Positions 5,933 to 7,139 of a DNA stretch of 7,139 bases are shown one piece after another (the first letter of the stretch is position 1; every line of letters begins with the position of its first letter). Below the pieces are notes generated by a model that was not told the origin of the DNA, did not search any database, and worked only from the letters and a program-made list of their open reading frames with translations. The DNA is from Methanobrevibacter sp. (GTDB taxonomy: Archaea; Methanobacteriota; Methanobacteria; Methanobacteriales; Methanobacteriaceae). The translations under genes and the position numbers were made by a program. The stretch spans positions 1 through 7,139 of the forward strand of contig JAGCLR010000397.1 of assembly GCA_017646885.1 (NCBI GenBank), given 5' to 3'.

Positions 5933-6312
5933 CTGAAATCCCTCTTCAGTTGCTGTAGTTTTCTTCTTTCTTGATGTTTCTTTTTTAATTTACAACATTT
6001 TTCATACTGTTTATACAAATTCTTAATATGGTCTTCGTATTTGTCTTTATCAACCACAATCCAGCCATAACATCTTATTGTTTCACTTCCCGGATTGAAA
6101 TCAACTTGTCTAGCAAATAATGTTCTGTGCAAACAAAGTTGTATATCTGTATCAGCGCAGGCAGTAACAAATCGTCCTAAAATATGACCGCCATCTATAT
6201 TCGCCCACGTATATCGTTTTTCTTTCTTTGAAATCTTCTTTACCGTTACCGGACTTACAAACTGGTCATCCCAATGTAAATTATATTTCCTGATTACAGC
6301 ATCTATTCTCAT
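5929..6312 (-). CDS. DF-tail family protein (127 aa), unknown function
   Basis: Unknown function. A short N-terminal helix (RIDAVIRKYNLHW, 2-14) follows the family Y-x-L pattern. The middle (18-85) is the most divergent of the cluster and probably beta-rich, with WANIDGGHILGRFV (36-49) and RCYGWIVVD (80-88). The C-terminal helix (about 90-125) is extremely basic (runs such as KLKKKHQERRKLQ) and ends L-Q-Q-L-K-R-D-F-R. Such a helix could bind nucleic acid, but no known domain is seen. The ATG at 6312 follows GAGGA by 6 nt and overlaps the previous stop by 4 nt. Confidence 0.82.
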   Translation of the reverse strand: MRIDAVIRKYNLHWDDQFVSPVTVKKISKKEKRYTWANIDGGHILGRFVTACADTDIQLCLHRTLFARQVDFNPGSETIRCYGWIVVDKDKYEDHIKNLYKQYEKCCKLKKKHQERRKLQQLKRDFR

Positions 6313-6320
6313 TTGAAATC
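6309..6320 (-). repeat. Gene-junction repeat, 12 nt (copy 1)
   Basis: Minus-strand GATTTCAAATGA, identical to 6854-6843. It encodes Asp-Phe-Lys-stop of one gene plus the ATG of the next. Near-matches occur at the 5929, 4416, 5546 and 6577 junctions. Confidence 0.6.
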
Positions 6321-6584
6321 CTCATTTAGTTTATTCAATTTACTTTCCATTTCTTGTTCTTTCAATAAAGTCAAAGTTTCATCCAATCGTGAATAACATT
6401 TTTTCTCATCACTACTTGCTAAAAATCTTTTTAATGGTAAGTCCAATATATCTATCAAGTTATCGCAGAGCTTATATACAACAACTCGTCCGTGATAACA
6501 ACCACGAATTTTATTTGTGTAATTATCGTCTTCTACTCTTTCCAAGCCGAAATCACGAATTAACCTTTCAAGTAAATCATTCAA
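6309..6584 (-). CDS. Small DF-tail family protein (91 aa), GRVV subgroup
   Basis: Unknown function. The N-terminal helix LLERLIRDFGLERV (4-17) is followed by GCYHGRVVVYKL (28-39), NLIDILD (42-48) and a C-terminal helix from about 60 ending L-N-K-L-N-E-D-F-K. It is clearly paralogous to the next gene upstream (6846-6577), sharing C-Y-x-G-R-V-V-x-Y and L-I-D-x-L-D in register. A 20 nt block (6481-6500) matches 6746-6765 at 17 positions, so the duplication is probably recent. It starts at ATG 6584 with GGAGAGA upstream and overlaps the previous gene by 8 nt. Confidence 0.83.
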   Translation of the reverse strand: MNDLLERLIRDFGLERVEDDNYTNKIRGCYHGRVVVYKLCDNLIDILDLPLKRFLASSDEKKCYSRLDETLTLLKEQEMESKLNKLNEDFK

Positions 6585-6846
6585 AATCTCTCTCCATTTT
6601 TATAAGCTTTCTTTCTAAATCTCTTTTCTTCAAAACTGGTATAATGTCATTTAACCAAGCTCTACATTGAGTTTCCTCACGGGTAGAATAAAAACTTCCG
6701 TCTTCGTCCAACACATCAATTAAACTAAGACTCAAAATATACATTACAACTCTACCGCGATAACAAGCAAGCGGAGAACCATCAATCGGGTCCTTTTTCA
6801 CTTCCAACCCATATTCAGCAACAAGTTTATTAAATAGTTCTTTCAT
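6577..6846 (-). CDS. Small DF-tail family protein (89 aa), GRVV subgroup
   Basis: Unknown function. It shows the family layout well: helix MKELFNKLVAEYGLEV (1-16), then ACYRGRVVMYIL (27-38), SLIDVLDEDG (41-50), a Cys-containing turn (C61), and a C-terminal helix ending KLIKMERDFE (80-89). It is the closest paralogue of the 91 aa protein encoded next; the N-terminus also resembles the 97 aa protein at 4971 (both M-K-E-L-F). The ATG at 6846 overlaps the previous stop as ATGA; the Shine-Dalgarno is only a modest GAGAGTGA. Translational coupling with the upstream gene is likely. Confidence 0.83.
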   Translation of the reverse strand: MKELFNKLVAEYGLEVKKDPIDGSPLACYRGRVVMYILSLSLIDVLDEDGSFYSTREETQCRAWLNDIIPVLKKRDLERKLIKMERDFE

Positions 6847-6854
6847 TTGAAATC
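6843..6854 (-). repeat. Gene-junction repeat, 12 nt (copy 2)
   Basis: Minus-strand GATTTCAAATGA, identical to 6320-6309, with the same role at the junction between two tailed genes. Confidence 0.6.
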
Positions 6855-7115
6855 ACTCTCTAATGCTAGTTCCTTAAAATGTAATTTCCACTTTTTGATA
6901 ATTGGAATATATGCTTCAACACATTTTTCAGCATACTTTAAATCTTGTGTTTCTTCGTATCTGGCGTCCCTAGTGTTATACACCACAACACAATTATACC
7001 CAGTACAAATAACACTGTAACCCAAGTATATTCCTACTATACCTGGGCCGCGCGGCTCTACTTTCAAACTAAATTTATTACTAAATTCGTGTACAACTTT
7101 TTCCCATTTAGACAA
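6843..7115 (-). CDS. Small DF-tail family protein (90 aa), TTG start
   Basis: Unknown function. An N-terminal helix (WEKVVHEFSNKFSLKVE, 4-20) is followed by IVGIYLGYSVIC (26-37), VVVYNTRD (43-50) and a C-terminal helix (58-85) ending L-A-L-E-S-D-F-K. The middle is a more distant relative of the GRVV subgroup (I-Y-x-G-x-x-V in place of C-Y-x-G-R-V-V). No ATG is available near the N-terminus. TTG at 7115 lies 6 nt after GGAGG, the strongest ribosome-binding site in the cluster, and overlaps the preceding gene's end by 8 nt. The same geometry recurs at 5293. Confidence 0.78.
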   Translation of the reverse strand: MSKWEKVVHEFSNKFSLKVEPRGPGIVGIYLGYSVICTGYNCVVVYNTRDARYEETQDLKYAEKCVEAYIPIIKKWKLHFKELALESDFK

Positions 7116-7139
7116 AATCTTCCTCCATTCTTCTCAATC
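7108..7139 (-). CDS. 3' end of another DF-tail gene, cut by window edge
   Basis: Only ten complete codons are visible on the minus strand: L-R-R-M-E-E-D-F-V then TAA. This is the family tail exactly (Leu, Met three residues on, then Asp-Phe). Its end overlaps the TTG start of the next gene by 8 nt, as seen at 5286-5293. It is too short to support on length alone; the call rests on the tail match, the reading frame and the conserved junction geometry. Confidence 0.6.
   Translation of the reverse strand, partial: LRRMEEDFV
7122..7126 (-). promoter_or_regulatory. Shine-Dalgarno GGAGG deciding a TTG start at 7115
   Basis: GGAGG lies 6 nt before TTG 7115, within the Met-Glu-Glu codons of the truncated upstream gene. 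It supports the TTG start, as no ATG is close in that frame. Confidence 0.7.

Noticed and set aside
6389..6670. Plus-strand 93 aa ORF
   Set aside because: Antisense shadow of the two GRVV paralogues, which show mutual conservation on the minus strand.
4416..7139. The tails as prohead-protease cleavage sites (L/I-x-E type)
   Set aside because: Only four members have Glu in the needed position; the others have Gly, Lys, Arg, Ser, Thr or Asn, whereas Asp-Phe is invariant.
1508..7139. CRISPR array, tRNA genes, insertion sequence or attachment-site repeats
   Set aside because: No regularly spaced repeats, cloverleaf sequences, transposase motifs or long direct or inverted repeats were seen; the periodic signal is explained by gene junctions.

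Overview
The window looks like part of the genome of a tailed double-stranded DNA phage, or of a prophage or large phage-like element. It is AT-rich and almost wholly coding, and every credible gene is on the minus strand. Genes are short and tightly overlapped (mostly 4 or 8 nt), and most starts have a good GGAG/GAGGA-type Shine-Dalgarno sequence. There is no metabolic gene, tRNA or rRNA. The host cannot be named from this sequence; it presumably uses canonical Shine-Dalgarno initiation. The genetic code looks standard.

Layout in transcription order (right to left): the 3' end of a gene cut by the right edge (7139-7108); nine small overlapping genes (7115 to 4416) encoding 87-128 aa proteins; a 184 aa protein (4419-3865); a 204 aa coiled-coil protein (3852-3238); a basic 129 aa protein (3254-2865); a very acidic 303 aa protein (2825-1914); a strong rho-independent terminator (1888-1853); a 108 aa protein (1834-1508); and a long gene leaving the left edge (1502-1). 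The long gene encodes a TET-associated-glycosyltransferase-like (TAGT) protein with an extra N-terminal module, suggesting that this phage carries glycosylated or otherwise hypermodified DNA bases.

The most striking signal is a shared C-terminal tail. Thirteen proteins (the twelve small ones plus the fragment at the right edge) end in, or within eight residues of the end carry, the pattern [LI]-x-x-[LIM]-x-x-D-F. Their middles are often too divergent to align. The Asp-Phe is encoded by all four synonymous codon combinations. It also persists at three junctions where the next gene's ribosome-binding site lies elsewhere, so it is not just a by-product of overlapping start signals. Many members also share an N-terminal helix pattern (hydrophobic heptad, then Y/F-x-L), giving a family with conserved ends and a variable core. 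The 204 aa coiled-coil protein and the 303 aa acidic protein lack the tail.

No function can be given to the small genes from sequence. My inference is a lineage-specific, tandemly duplicated accessory family whose tail docks onto a common partner or acts as a sorting signal. Host takeover, anti-defence and virion packaging all remain open.
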